DNA of 64,000 nucleotides from Bradyrhizobium forestalis (GTDB lineage Bacteria > Pseudomonadota > Alphaproteobacteria > Rhizobiales > Xanthobacteraceae), in the NCBI RefSeq assembly GCF_002795245.1, contig NZ_PGVG01000036.1, forward strand, positions 1-64,000, read 5' to 3'. Positions 1 to 9,613 of this stretch are shown piece after piece (within the stretch, counting starts at the first letter, position 1; each line of letters begins with the position of its first letter). The position numbers and the translations under genes are program-made. The notes beneath the pieces were generated by a model, which did not search any database, was not told where the DNA came from, and was given only the letters and a program-made list of their open reading frames with translations.

Positions 1-155
1 GCCTCGGGAGACAATGTCAGTCGGTAGGTCATGTACAGCCTCATCTGGTGGTCGGTGATGTGAAGGCCAGGCAAGGCATCGATTCCCTCTTGTCGAGACG
101 AATCAACAGCTTGCACCAGCCGCACCCAGCCGCCAGACCGGTCCGAAAAACGCGA

Positions 156-216
156 CGCCGATGGGAACGGTCCTCCGGTCGGGCTACGCCCTCCCTTCGG
201 TCCGTCCCCATCGGCG
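156..216. repeat. Large imperfect inverted repeat (possible terminator of the left nopM)
   Basis: Positions 156-173 and 199-216 are reverse complements over 18 bases with two mismatches, separated by a 25-base loop. Read on the minus strand the hairpin lies about 30 bases after the nopM stop at 245 and is followed by a short T run (A run at 146-150 on the plus strand). It could end nopM transcription, or it could be a palindromic repeat unit. Confidence 0.4.
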
Positions 217-244
217 CAGTCTCATCCTGATTGTCGCTAAGGTC

Positions 245-1867
245 TCACCTTGATCGCCGCCGCCCAAAGCGGGTTTGAAACTCTTCGCCCATGGCTTCGA
301 CCACCCGGTCTCCCATCGCTGCATGTTCGCCCGGATCGATGCGCTCCAGCACCGTCTCCCAGGGTTGCCAACGGCTAGCCATGTAGTTGGTGAACTGGCT
401 TGCTTCCCGCTCCCGGATCAGGTCGAGCGCCGCCGTCGCATCATCCTCGCTTACGTGAGAGACCGCCAGGAAGCGCATGTCAGGGGCGAGATGACTGAGC
501 TCCAGCGCCTCGCGCAGCCGATGTTGATAGGCCAGGTAGACTTCGATGTCGTCTACGTTCGGGTTGCCGCTGGCGAGCGAATTGATCCTGTCGCGCGCGA
601 TCTCGTCCAACGCCTCCAAGCGGAAGGCGACGCGGCCGCGCTGAATCAGATCGCCAAGCCGATCGTCATATAACCCGTCCTTGACGTCAGCGTTGATGCG
701 CGCGGTCTGCATACCATTCCAGTGCAAGGTGACGCGATCCTCGCAGCTCGTGTTGGCTTCGGAAGCCTGCGCAAAGAACTGCTCGCGCAATGTCGGATTG
801 GCGGCCGCATGCCGCAGATCATCAGCCACTGCCTGCCGAAACCCGTCACTGCCGTAGTTCACGGTGCCTCGTAGCCTCTCCAGGAACTGTGCGTAGTCTT
901 GGGCGCCGGGCTCATCCGCAAAGTGCTGCCATTCGGCCAGCGTGGCCGGGTCGTCTGCGAGCCAGTGGGCGGCAGCTTCATGCAGGGATTGCTGCGCAAG
1001 CTGCGGTGGCGCTTGAGCCGCCGCCAGATGAGCGAGGACGTCGTCCGGCAGCGCATTGTCGGCGAACTCGAGGCTCTCCAGATGCGGGTAGTAGAGGCTA
1101 TTATTCGGCACAAGAGCATCTAAAAGGCCTTCAGGCAGGCTGGTCAGCCGGTTACCGCTGACATTGAGTGATTGGAGCGTGCTCGGAAGAGGGTCGGGGA
1201 GGTTGGCCAACTGATTGCCGCTGACATTGAGTTCAATGAGCCACGAAGGGAGGGATGCGGGGAGCTCGGTCAACTGATTGCCACTGACCGCAAGCGAGGT
1301 GAGCCCGCCCGGAAGAGCGTCCGGCAGGCTGGTGAGCCGGTTGTCGTTTGCATTCAGGATCTGGAGCCCGGCCGGAAGGTTTGCCGGCAGGCTAGTCAAG
1401 CTGTTGTCAGCGACCTCCAGCTCAGTGAGGGTCGCCGGAAGATCATCCGGCAAACTGGTCAAGCGATTATGGCTAATGAAAAGATGCTGGAGACCGGGTC
1501 GGAAAATAGCAGGCAGGCTGCTTAGCTCGTTGTGCCTGGCGCGCAGTTCGAGCAACCTTGGCGGCAGGGCGGCGGGCAGAGCGGTCAGCGAGAGCGAGGA
1601 CAAATCCAGCGAGCGCGAGCCTGTGCTATCCGAATTCCTGATTCGTCTGCGCCCCTGTCGCCTATTCTCGGCTTCGCCCTGCCCCTCTTCGGCAACCCAA
1701 TTGTCCAAAATCTGCGCGCGCGCGGAGGCTGGGGTCCGATACCCAGTCACGGTTTCGACCAAATTGGCCACGGCACGATTGAAGCCGCCGAGGTAGCTTT
1801 CCTGGTCCGCGTCTTCAGAAAGCGCCGAGGAAGAACCTGCACTCCACTGTGCCTGTCCCGTGTTCAT
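245..1867 (-). CDS. nopM: NopM-like type III effector, LRR plus NEL-domain E3 ubiquitin ligase
   Basis: The protein (about 540 residues from this start) belongs to the IpaH/SspH/NopM family of bacterial E3 ubiquitin ligases, injected into plant cells by the type III system. An unordered N-terminal part is followed by about seven LRRs of the LPxxLPxxLxxL type, then a NEL catalytic domain. The family's Cys-Glu-Asp motif is present (SCEDR, Cys375), followed by the conserved TLHWNGMQTARI-like stretch. The frame stays open up to 2290, but the ATG at 1867 has a GGAGAA sequence 6 bases upstream; the longer reading would translate a tandem repeat. A tts box lies about 245 bases upstream at 2112-2140. 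A second nopM diverges at 2555. Family assignment is firm; host targets are unknown. Confidence 0.9.
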   Translation of the reverse strand: MNTGQAQWSAGSSSALSEDADQESYLGGFNRAVANLVETVTGYRTPASARAQILDNWVAEEGQGEAENRRQGRRRIRNSDSTGSRSLDLSSLSLTALPAALPPRLLELRARHNELSSLPAIFRPGLQHLFISHNRLTSLPDDLPATLTELEVADNSLTSLPANLPAGLQILNANDNRLTSLPDALPGGLTSLAVSGNQLTELPASLPSWLIELNVSGNQLANLPDPLPSTLQSLNVSGNRLTSLPEGLLDALVPNNSLYYPHLESLEFADNALPDDVLAHLAAAQAPPQLAQQSLHEAAAHWLADDPATLAEWQHFADEPGAQDYAQFLERLRGTVNYGSDGFRQAVADDLRHAAANPTLREQFFAQASEANTSCEDRVTLHWNGMQTARINADVKDGLYDDRLGDLIQRGRVAFRLEALDEIARDRINSLASGNPNVDDIEVYLAYQHRLREALELSHLAPDMRFLAVSHVSEDDATAALDLIREREASQFTNYMASRWQPWETVLERIDPGEHAAMGDRVVEAMGEEFQTRFGRRRSR

Positions 1868-2111
1868 CAATTTCTCCATCGTCAGAACAAGAATACCCCC
1901 CGCTTCCCAAGGCCGGGAAGCAGCTAGGTCCGCAGAGCAAATGATCATTCGAAGGCCCGCGCGCGCGGGCCGCGACGGCCGTCCAGTACCTCTTCGACAC
2001 AGGCCGATACGAGCCCAACCTGGACAATAGATCGATACTGCTGCCCGCACTCTGCCATCTCGTTGGCCAGATAAGTCCGGAGATCCGTCAACGGTGGCAG
2101 CCTCCGCCCTT

Positions 2112-2140
2112 AGCAGGCGCACCTGTCGATCAGCTGACGG
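2112..2140 (-). promoter_or_regulatory. tts box (TtsI-binding promoter element) for the left nopM
   Basis: Read on the minus strand this contains CGTCAGCT, then ATCGA, then CCTGC at the usual spacing. It differs from the rhizobial tts box (GTCAGCTTnTCGAAAGCTnA...CCTA) at a few positions. It points toward nopM at 1867. The match is weaker than the box at 2472. Confidence 0.55.
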
Positions 2141-2238
2141 GTGTCGCTGCAAAAACACCCAGATAGTTGGGCTCGCCACCAACGGCAAATACCAGCACGG
2201 CAGCGATTGTCTTGGCACGAGAGAGGACCGACGCGGAC

Positions 2239-2273
2239 GTTGGGCGTTGGGCGTTGGGCGTTGGGCGTTGGAG
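2239..2273. repeat. Tandem 7-bp repeat, five units of GTTGGGC
   Basis: Five consecutive copies of GTTGGGC (the last ends in GTTGGAG) lie in the shared control region between the two divergent nopM genes and between their two tts boxes. Copy number could vary by slippage. No function is evident. Confidence 0.85.
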
Positions 2274-2471
2274 CGCGTGCGCTCTTGCATCGCAGGAAGT
2301 TGGAGAAAGGCACCGTCGCCACGCGAGGGCCTTATGCTCGAGCCGCGGCTGCGTGGTTATGCGCGGAAACGCGTCAGCGGAAAATATCTTACGGTCGGGG
2401 GATCGACCGATCAAATCCAGCATCCAAGGTCATGCCAGCTTCGTTGCGACCGACGCCACTTACGGCGACAG

Positions 2472-2502
2472 TTTGTCAGCTTATCGAAAGCTCAGGGTCC
2501 TA
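2472..2502 (+). promoter_or_regulatory. tts box for the right nopM
   Basis: Contains GTCAGCTTATCGAAAGCTCA followed, after four bases, by CCTAG: an almost exact match to the rhizobial tts box bound by the response regulator TtsI. It lies about 50 bases before the nopM start at 2555 in the correct orientation. Confidence 0.9.
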
Positions 2503-2554
2503 GAGCATTGTCACCGTGGGCTGAGTCTGCGCTCAATTTCATGGGGAGGGTGGG

Positions 2555-4381
2555 ATGGATCCATTTGAGACAGGACATATTCAGCGCAACGGTGGCATCC
2601 CTTCTGTATCTTCCGGAGGGCAGGACGGGCAACACGAAGACGCGGCGCAGTGGAACGCGGTCGTCGCAGGCTCCGCAGCAAACCCCGGAGATTCCGCCCA
2701 TATCGAGGGCGCTGGAGATGAGGTGCTTGAGATTTGGGCTGCTGAACCGGAGGTAGGCCCGCTCGAGGATCGGGAAGAAGCGGTGCGCCGAGTGAACACT
2801 CTCGGTGAGACCACTACACTGGATCTTGGATCGCTGTCCCTTACAAGCCTGCCAAGACTGCCGAACGCTGTCGTTGCGCTTGATGTGCCCTTCAATCGGT
2901 TGACCACTCTGCCGGATAGCCTCCCTGCTTCGCTCCAGCGTCTTGACGTTAGGGGCAATCAGCTGACCAGCCTGCCCGCGCTTCCGACCGAGCTCAGAGG
3001 TCTCGACGCGAGCTCCAACCGGCTGAGGAGCTTGCCAGAGGTCTTACCTGCTGCGCTGGAGTTTCTCGGCGTCAGCCACAATCAGTTGCAGGATGTGCCC
3101 GAGGTTCTCCCTGCTTCGCTCCAGTTTCTCTACGCCGGCCACAATCAGTTGACCAATCTGCCGGAGGTCCTTCCTGCCACGCTTCGGTTTCTCGACGTCA
3201 GCGAAAACCAACTAACGCGTTTGCCGGAGGCCCTCCCTGCTTCACTGGAGTTTCTCGACGCGAGCCAAAACGAGTTGACGAGTCTGCCCGAGGACCTCCT
3301 GCCGCAGTTGGGCACCGGTGGCAGAATAGTTCTGACTGAAAATCCGCTGCCCGAGCAGGTGCTCGCGAACCTGGATACAATCCTAAGCGCCGGGGGCTAT
3401 GCCGGTCCGACCGTCTACCATTCGCGCAATGACGAAAGTGAATTGTCCGAGACAGACGATGAACAGGCCGATGCTCTCACTGAAGCGGTCGCAAACTGGC
3501 TCCGGGGAAATCCACAGGAAGGTGATCGAGAGGTGCTGGCCTCTTGGCAGAGCGTCGCTGAAGAACCGGGCGCCCGACAATACGCGCTCTTCCTTGGCAA
3601 ACTGTTCGACTCCGTGAACTCTGGCAACGAAGAATTCCGGCAGTCGGTGGCCAATGATCTGCGCCAAGTGGCGAGAAACCCGGAATTGCGTAAGCGCTAC
3701 TTCCAACTGGTCCTGGACGCCAACCAGAGCTGCGAGGATCGCAGAACTTTGACCTGGAACGGCATGCAGACCGCACGCCTCATCGCAGAGGTCGAGAACG
3801 GCGCCTATAACAACAAGGCCAGGCTTCCCGATCTCATCGATCTGGGGCGGGTCATGTTCCGCCTGGACGCGCTGGACAGAATTGCGCGCGAGAAGGTTCA
3901 CGCGCTAGGCTCGGGCAACAACGTCGAAGACATCGACGCCATTGAGGTCTCTCTTGCTTATCAAAATAAGCTCCGCGAGCGGCTGGGACTGCAACACGTC
4001 GCCCCGAACATGCGCTTCTTTGAGGTTTCCGGTGTGACCGACGCTGACGTTGACAGCGCGGAGACATCCGTGCGCAACCGAGAGGCGGCGGAATTCGCCG
4101 ACTATTTGGCGGTGGACTGGCAACCCTGGGACGACGTTATGAGTCGCATCGCACCCGAAGACCACACCAGGGCGCACGACCAGCTCCTTGCTGCAATGGG
4201 GACGGAGTTCGACAGCCGGCTGCAGCAACAGCTCACCGACAAAGGTTTGATCGGGGCCGAAGCTGACCTTGTCGAGGATGCCAAGCTAGAGTTGGGTGCC
4301 GCAGTTCGCAAAGAGATCGCCCGTGAGATCAAGGGGGCTCTCAGAGATAAGGTGCTCAATAAGCACGGCCTCACCCTATGA
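2555..4381 (+). CDS. nopM: NopM-like type III effector, LRR plus NEL E3 ubiquitin ligase
   Basis: A 608-residue member of the IpaH/SspH/NopM ubiquitin-ligase family. After an N-terminal leader of about 85 residues come about eight LRRs (LPxxLPASLxxLDVxxNQLT), roughly residues 85-255, then the NEL domain with the catalytic Cys-Glu-Asp motif (SCEDR, Cys393) and the adjacent LTWNGMQTARL stretch. The C-terminus runs about 60 charged residues beyond the left-hand paralogue. A purine-rich GGGGAGG precedes the ATG, and a near-perfect tts box is 50 bases upstream. The NEL domains of the two proteins align closely while their N-termini differ, so this is an old duplication with separate leader sequences. 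Confidence 0.93.
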   Translation: MDPFETGHIQRNGGIPSVSSGGQDGQHEDAAQWNAVVAGSAANPGDSAHIEGAGDEVLEIWAAEPEVGPLEDREEAVRRVNTLGETTTLDLGSLSLTSLPRLPNAVVALDVPFNRLTTLPDSLPASLQRLDVRGNQLTSLPALPTELRGLDASSNRLRSLPEVLPAALEFLGVSHNQLQDVPEVLPASLQFLYAGHNQLTNLPEVLPATLRFLDVSENQLTRLPEALPASLEFLDASQNELTSLPEDLLPQLGTGGRIVLTENPLPEQVLANLDTILSAGGYAGPTVYHSRNDESELSETDDEQADALTEAVANWLRGNPQEGDREVLASWQSVAEEPGARQYALFLGKLFDSVNSGNEEFRQSVANDLRQVARNPELRKRYFQLVLDANQSCEDRRTLTWNGMQTARLIAEVENGAYNNKARLPDLIDLGRVMFRLDALDRIAREKVHALGSGNNVEDIDAIEVSLAYQNKLRERLGLQHVAPNMRFFEVSGVTDADVDSAETSVRNREAAEFADYLAVDWQPWDDVMSRIAPEDHTRAHDQLLAAMGTEFDSRLQQQLTDKGLIGAEADLVEDAKLELGAAVRKEIAREIKGALRDKVLNKHGLTL

Positions 4382-5044
4382 CGTGGCCTCTGCCGTATTA
4401 GAGCAGCTCCGGCCTGGTCACTCCTAGCTCGTCCTCAACCCGGATCGTTGTCTCAGCCCGCCGGTGCTTTGCCAGACGGGCAGCTCTGATCGTCTCGGAT
4501 ATTGTCGAGACCAACCTTCAGTGAGGGCCGACGAGACTCTGGACTAAGAAATCCTCAAGCGAGGCTGTTGCGGGAGGCTGGTGAGCAGGCGCTTCGTCAG
4601 CGGCGGACAGACGTTGTGACTTGCGTTGATCCATGAAGGAGCGGCTCCGAATGCCTTTCAAATCGAGGCAATGCGCCCTCTGTTTCGCTACGCAAGACGG
4701 AAGACTTTCAAAGCCTCGAAAGAAGATTCAGAAGACGTCGCCCGCCTTCGTCGTTGCCGCCGAGCAGTGCCTTCGCTTGGCTTTTGAACGTACTCCCCCC
4801 GTGCCATTTAAGACCTCCATGTGCAGAACCCGACAGCAAATTTCGATTGTGTCGATCTGAAATCTCAAAGAGATGATGGTCTGAATCAACTTCGCGACCT
4901 GGCATGTCAATTGCTGGGAAGTGCCCGCTACATCATGCCACTAACTAGACGCAAAGGCCGAGTCAGACCCGACTTGCCGTCCAAACTAAGTCTCTAGCAT
5001 AGAAGCGGCTCTGTTAACTGCCGCTCCGCCAACGGAGCCAGGTC
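4382..5044. other. Gap with no supported gene
   Basis: About 660 bases with only short low-quality reading frames (the longest is 75 codons at 4633-4860). It resembles no family I recognise, and no promoter motif stands out. Confidence 0.5.
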
Positions 5045-5662
5045 ATGTTGATCGACACATCCGAAATTCTCGACTCCATTCGCATCAATAGGCAGGAAGC
5101 GCAGGAGCGCCAGCCCGCGGCGCTGTGCGAATGGCCTGCCTGCAAGAACAAGGCTACCCATCCCGCGCCCAAGGGCCGCGACCATGCGCGCGCCTATTGG
5201 CACTTCTGCATCGATCATGTTCGCCAATACAATCAGTCCTACAATTTCTTCTCGGGAATGGACGCGGAAGCGGTCGCTCGCTACGAGAGGGACGCGCTGA
5301 CCGGCCATCGTCCCACTTGGAAGATGGGCGAGAGCATCAGCGCACACAAAATGACCGGCAGCACTGCCAATTTTGAGGACGACTGGTATGCCCGCTGCAC
5401 GCTCGTCGAGCTGAACGGACGCGCCGGTGCCCGCGAAGGCGCGAAGGCCAAGCCTGAGGCGCGCAAGATTTTCAATGTCGAGGGCAACGCGTTGCAGGTG
5501 ATGGGCCTGAATGCTAACGCGACGCTCAGCGATATCAAGGCGAAGTACAAGGCGTTGGTCAAGCAGCACCATCCCGACGCCAATGGCGGCGACCGCTCCA
5601 CGGAGGATCGCCTGGTCGAGATCATCAAGGCCTACCAGTACCTGAAGACCCTGGTGCGCTAG
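5045..5662 (+). CDS. J-domain (DnaJ-like) protein
   Basis: A 205-residue protein with a C-terminal J domain (about residues 150-205) carrying the HPD tripeptide within KQHHPDANGG; this motif stimulates the ATPase of an Hsp70 partner such as DnaK. The N-terminal 140 residues contain two cysteine pairs and a histidine (CEWPACKNKATHPAPKG, then HFCIDH), which could bind a metal. Domain order and length fit the short alphaproteobacterial DnaJ-domain proteins. It stands alone among decayed sequence and may be an old chromosomal gene. The ATG follows a GGAG sequence by about 9 bases. Confidence 0.85.
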   Translation: MLIDTSEILDSIRINRQEAQERQPAALCEWPACKNKATHPAPKGRDHARAYWHFCIDHVRQYNQSYNFFSGMDAEAVARYERDALTGHRPTWKMGESISAHKMTGSTANFEDDWYARCTLVELNGRAGAREGAKAKPEARKIFNVEGNALQVMGLNANATLSDIKAKYKALVKQHHPDANGGDRSTEDRLVEIIKAYQYLKTLVR

Positions 5663-6467
5663 CGCTAGCCCGAACATCTCAGCGGACCTCAACGACGCAT
5701 CGGAAGTGGAGGACGGAACCATCCAGAGCTTGCTCTGGCTATGCGGGCAATTTGACTCCCCTGGCTAACGCTTTCGGGCGACCATGGCGGACAATCGACA
5801 CGATGACCGGTTCCTTTCGTTCCGCGCAGCGGTCAGGAAGAAGGGCCGGAAAAAGGGATGCGGCAAGATCCTGTGGACCTGACGGCTGCATCGGCCCAGC
5901 GGTGAGTTCGTGGAAATGCCAAACGGCTCCTTCCACTCCTGAGGGCTGAGCCGCTACTACCGCCGGTGCCACCTTTGAAGCTCCAACAGGAGGTGCGCAC
6001 GATTGACCCCTCCGTTCTTCGGAGGCAACACGAAAGTACGAACCTTTCCGGGGACACGCGTTGGCAGTATGGAAAGGGTTACGGCGCAGAAGCGACCGGT
6101 CCAGCCCATTCGCTCGGTGGCGCCGGATCAACGATCGATCACGAGAGCCCGACGGATCGCGGGGTTCACGGCCGGTTCTGACATAGCCAGGGCTGTACCG
6201 CCCCGCGCCACCTACCTATCTCAAGAGCTCTGCCGTCGCCGCGAGGCAAGGCAAGCATCGTGAACTTGACGCCTTCCACACCGTGCAACGCGTTCATCAA
6301 GCACTGGGCTATCGCACGCAGTTGCGCGTTTCCCTGTTCGTGAGTAACCGTCTGGTGAGGCTTTCGATTAGCCGCAAATTTGGTGCCAAGCGCGATGTCG
6401 GTCCTAGCCCACGCCGCCGTGATATCCGCACTCCCCCGTCATTCATCCGACGATCGCTTTCGTCTCG
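5663..6467. other. Gap with no supported gene
   Basis: About 800 bases holding overlapping short frames on both strands and no recognisable motif. Probably decayed sequence between the J-domain gene and the pectinesterase. Confidence 0.5.
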
Positions 6468-7469
6468 TCACCGTTGCTTTGTCGTCCATCGATATGGTTC
6501 ACTTGGCAGCCAATCTGTGGCTCCTCCGAAGAACACGCTCAGCGACCATCTTGCAGCTTCGCGATCTGTCAGTTGATGGGAGTGAGGCTCGCGGGCTGAG
6601 GGGTTGGCCCCGACGCCGAAGGATCGGTATTCAGCATAATAGCTTGTCCTCAACGTATCGGTCTTGCCGGGCGTCCATTCGCGCCACCCTTCCGCGATCA
6701 CGGGGGCATCTATCTTGGCCGCCAGGAAGACCACTGTGGCGTAGGGGCGCCAAGGGCGGCCAAGTGCGATATAGCCCGCAGCAGGGTCGGCAGTTAGCCT
6801 GCAATGATCAAAAACATAGCCACTGTCCTCATCCGGCGCTGCCTTGCTCTGAGCCGTATAGATGACCGCTTGATTTGCGATGCCGTGCAACTCACATTGC
6901 CGGAACCAGGCCTTGGCGTTGCCAAATATGAAATCGACATGCCCTTCGATGTAGCAGTTCGAGAAGTATTGTCGTGACATTCTGCCGTTTGGTCCCTTAC
7001 CGGCAAAGAGGGTGTCCTGGGCACCGAGCAGGCGGACTCGCGTAACGACGTCCCTGTCTCCGGTAACGGACAGCGCTACCGCCTGCGAGGGTGGATTGGC
7101 CGGATTGAGGGCGTAGTCGTTCTGGATGGTCAGATTCTCGAGCCGCAAGTCATCGCCAGCGGCATCCAGCGTGGCCGAACGGGCGGTTCCTCCTACATTG
7201 ATCGCGCCGTCGCCATACACAATGACCGTATCCTCCGGCTTCCTGCCTGTCCCTTCGATATGAATACCGGATTTGGAGATTCTGACCTTCTCGCGATACA
7301 CGCCCGGCCCAATCCGGACATTTCCGCCTTCCGCCGGCAACGCGTCGATGGCTTGCTGCACGGATTGATAGTCTGCATTTCCGGCATGCGACACCGATAC
7401 TGACTGAGCGTACGCTGCCGAGATGAAGAAACATCCGGCCAGAAGCGCAGACGGCACCAAAACTCGCAT
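6468..7469 (-). CDS. Secreted pectinesterase (carbohydrate esterase family 8)
   Basis: A 333-residue pectin methylesterase that removes methyl groups from plant pectin. It begins with a Sec signal peptide (MRVLVPSALLAGCFFISAAYA). The CE8 motifs are in order: GAQDTLFA (catalytic acid region), DFIFGNAKAW (nucleophile Asp) and LGRPWRPYA (substrate Arg/Trp). It follows a polygalacturonase on the same strand by 225 bases; demethylated pectin is that enzyme's substrate, so the two would act together on the host cell wall. A tts box at 9581-9613 heads the pair. A Sec signal on a gene behind a tts box suggests co-regulation with the type III system, not export by it. Confidence 0.9.
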   Translation of the reverse strand: MRVLVPSALLAGCFFISAAYAQSVSVSHAGNADYQSVQQAIDALPAEGGNVRIGPGVYREKVRISKSGIHIEGTGRKPEDTVIVYGDGAINVGGTARSATLDAAGDDLRLENLTIQNDYALNPANPPSQAVALSVTGDRDVVTRVRLLGAQDTLFAGKGPNGRMSRQYFSNCYIEGHVDFIFGNAKAWFRQCELHGIANQAVIYTAQSKAAPDEDSGYVFDHCRLTADPAAGYIALGRPWRPYATVVFLAAKIDAPVIAEGWREWTPGKTDTLRTSYYAEYRSFGVGANPSAREPHSHQLTDREAARWSLSVFFGGATDWLPSEPYRWTTKQR

Positions 7470-7693
7470 GTGATCTCACTCTTCGTTGTGAGTTCGCGGC
7501 ACGGTCGACGCAGCCGATGTAAGATAGCGCCGCGGGATAGCCGCCACGCATGGTCAACACATTTGTCGCGCCGGCCCTGCAAACCATCGGACAGTTGCAA
7601 CCAACTCGGGGCATGAGGCTGACCTTCGTCAGCACCGGTCATCTTGCCCCAGATGCGGAACTCAGCAGCCGAGTTCGGCACCGGGTGTCATGC

Positions 7694-8992
7694 TTACCGA
7701 TTGCCGTCGCGGAATGCCCTGGAGCATACCTCCGATCCGCGCAGCAGGGGTTCTGCAGCTCGTCCGGGCAGCGGCGGTGATACGTCAGAATGTTTTGCGG
7801 TGAGGTTCGCATGTTCAACTTGCCAAGTCGCGGAATTGGCAAATCGGACATCTTCGAGTGTCACGTCAAGTGCATGCCGCTCGTCCAGGCCGCGCATCAG
7901 CAACACACCGGTGTCGCCATGCACATGACGGAGAACGATTTGCCGATAGACCGGAATCCTCGTGCCTTGCGCGCGCGGATCATACTTTGTATCGAAAGCC
8001 ACCGGCCATCTGTTGCCCCGCATGCACACATACTCATAAGTCACGCTCTCGACTACACCGCCTCGGCTGACATCGCTCTTAATGCGCAGGCCAGACGTCG
8101 TACCATCCAGCGTTAGATTACGCACCAATATGTCTCTGGCCCCCGAATTCACCTCACTGCCGATCGACATGCCATGCCCCCAGCCAAAATAATTATCAAT
8201 GATCGAGATATGGCTGCTTGAGCCACTATCGCCGGCCTTGATTGCGACGTTGTCGTCACCCGTACGGATCAAGCTGTGGGTGACGGTCACATCCTGACTC
8301 GCGCCAAGATCGATGCCGTCGGTGTTGCGAGCATCCGCCGGTGAATCGATCGTGAGGCCCCAAAACGTGGCACCTTCGACCCGGCTCAGCGCGACGTGAA
8401 AATTGGGAGCGTTGCGCAACGTGACACCAGAGAACGTGATGTCCTGCGCATGGTCGATCTGGATCAATCGCGGGGCGTTCTGGTTGCCGCCCAGGGCTTG
8501 GGCGCGGCGGGCTAGCTGCCACCAGCTTTCCGCGCCGCCGCCAATCATTGCCCCGCCCTGACCATCGATGACGCCCTCTCCGTAGATGCCGCCGCCGCGC
8601 GTTTTAGAAAAGCTGATGAATGGCCGGCAGCCGTCGCCCTTTTCCGCGATGCGACCACATTGTCCGAGGCCCTTGTCGTAAGCGGCAGGCTCGGGAATGG
8701 CGATCAGCGTCGCACCGCGTCCGACCCATAAGGTCACGCCCGATTTCATCTCGAGTGGACCTGAGTGAAACTCGCCGCGCCCGAGATAGACTGCAGCCCC
8801 AGCGGGGCAATGTTCAATGGCGTCCTGTAGGCTAACTGTATCGTTCTTGCCGGAAGGCACAGGGCGATCGCAGATCGTATCAGGTGCAACAGGTTCGACG
8901 ATAGTCCGGCGGTCTTGCGCTTTTGCGGCGGAGCAGACAATCATGGAGGTGAGTATGGACAATAGGACCCAGTTGCGAAAACGCTTTATCAT
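7694..8992 (-). CDS. Secreted polygalacturonase (glycoside hydrolase family 28)
   Basis: A 432-residue pectin-degrading enzyme. An N-terminal signal peptide (MIKRFRNWVLLSILTSMIV... ending near AKA) precedes a parallel beta-helix domain. All GH28 active-site motifs are visible in order: NTDGIDLG, TGDDNVAIKAG, GHGMSIGSE and RIKSD. Polygalacturonase genes in type III regulons are known from Bradyrhizobium. It lies upstream of the pectinesterase, probably as one transcription unit. The tts box at 9581-9613 is nearly 600 bases from the start, leaving a long leader or a lost gene between them. Confidence 0.92.
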   Translation of the reverse strand: MIKRFRNWVLLSILTSMIVCSAAKAQDRRTIVEPVAPDTICDRPVPSGKNDTVSLQDAIEHCPAGAAVYLGRGEFHSGPLEMKSGVTLWVGRGATLIAIPEPAAYDKGLGQCGRIAEKGDGCRPFISFSKTRGGGIYGEGVIDGQGGAMIGGGAESWWQLARRAQALGGNQNAPRLIQIDHAQDITFSGVTLRNAPNFHVALSRVEGATFWGLTIDSPADARNTDGIDLGASQDVTVTHSLIRTGDDNVAIKAGDSGSSSHISIIDNYFGWGHGMSIGSEVNSGARDILVRNLTLDGTTSGLRIKSDVSRGGVVESVTYEYVCMRGNRWPVAFDTKYDPRAQGTRIPVYRQIVLRHVHGDTGVLLMRGLDERHALDVTLEDVRFANSATWQVEHANLTAKHSDVSPPLPGRAAEPLLRGSEVCSRAFRDGNR

Positions 8993-9580
8993 CGACCTGC
9001 TCGTGCTTTGTCACACGCATCCTTGCCGCGTGCGTTGTCTTGTATTGAGCGCTGGCTCGATCGAGCCGTCGCGCGCGTCACTGGCCCGCGCAAGATGACA
9101 TTTATAAGACGCGTAGCAGAGGCCTCCACCGTGCGATCGCGCCGTAGCACCTTGCCTATGCGCGAAAACGACGAAGCGTTGTGCGGTCGTCCAAGATCCA
9201 AACAGCTTCTCAGCGTTCTCACAGAGTTTAAGCGCCGACCGGCCCCGATTTGCGGCATGTCAACCGCGCGTCACTCCGTACGCTCGGTCGCATCGACGTT
9301 CGATCAAAGACCCGCACGACAAGAACTAACAGCGGCCCACAGGGTCACCCGACACCGAAGCTGCCGTTCAGCCTGGAAGGCGCGCCGCAAGACGTGTAGC
9401 GACACGTCGTTGGACGAACGCGCGGCCGGATCGGCTTTCACGGCGGCAAGATCGAGATCGAGCGCCCGCAAGGTTAGGGACCTGGACTGTTCATCGCCGC
9501 TGCCGCTAAACTTTGTTCAAGGCGATCCGCTTCGCTTCGATTGAGCCACGAGTCCATGCCAGCCTCCGTCCAGAATCATC
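8993..9580. other. Long leader between the tts box and the polygalacturonase
   Basis: About 590 bases with no supported gene on either strand; short arginine-rich frames look like shadows of GC-rich sequence. If the tts box drives the polygalacturonase, this is an untranslated leader. Confidence 0.4.
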
Positions 9581-9613
9581 CGTATTCGGAGAAGCTTTCG
9601 AGAAGCTGACGAA
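9581..9613 (-). promoter_or_regulatory. tts box upstream of the pectinase genes
   Basis: On the minus strand it reads TCGTCAGCTTCTCGAAAGCT, an essentially perfect core match to the rhizobial tts box. It points toward the polygalacturonase and pectinesterase genes. No other minus-strand gene lies between, so these are its likely targets. Confidence 0.85.

Noticed and set aside
1879..2290. N-terminal extension of the left nopM reading frame
   Set aside because: It would translate the heptamer repeat and the tts box itself; the ATG at 1867 has a good ribosome site and family-like length.
9008..9544. 178-codon plus-strand frame opposite the tts-pectinase leader
   Set aside because: Arg/Ser-rich composition, no motif, poor start; looks like a GC-rich shadow.
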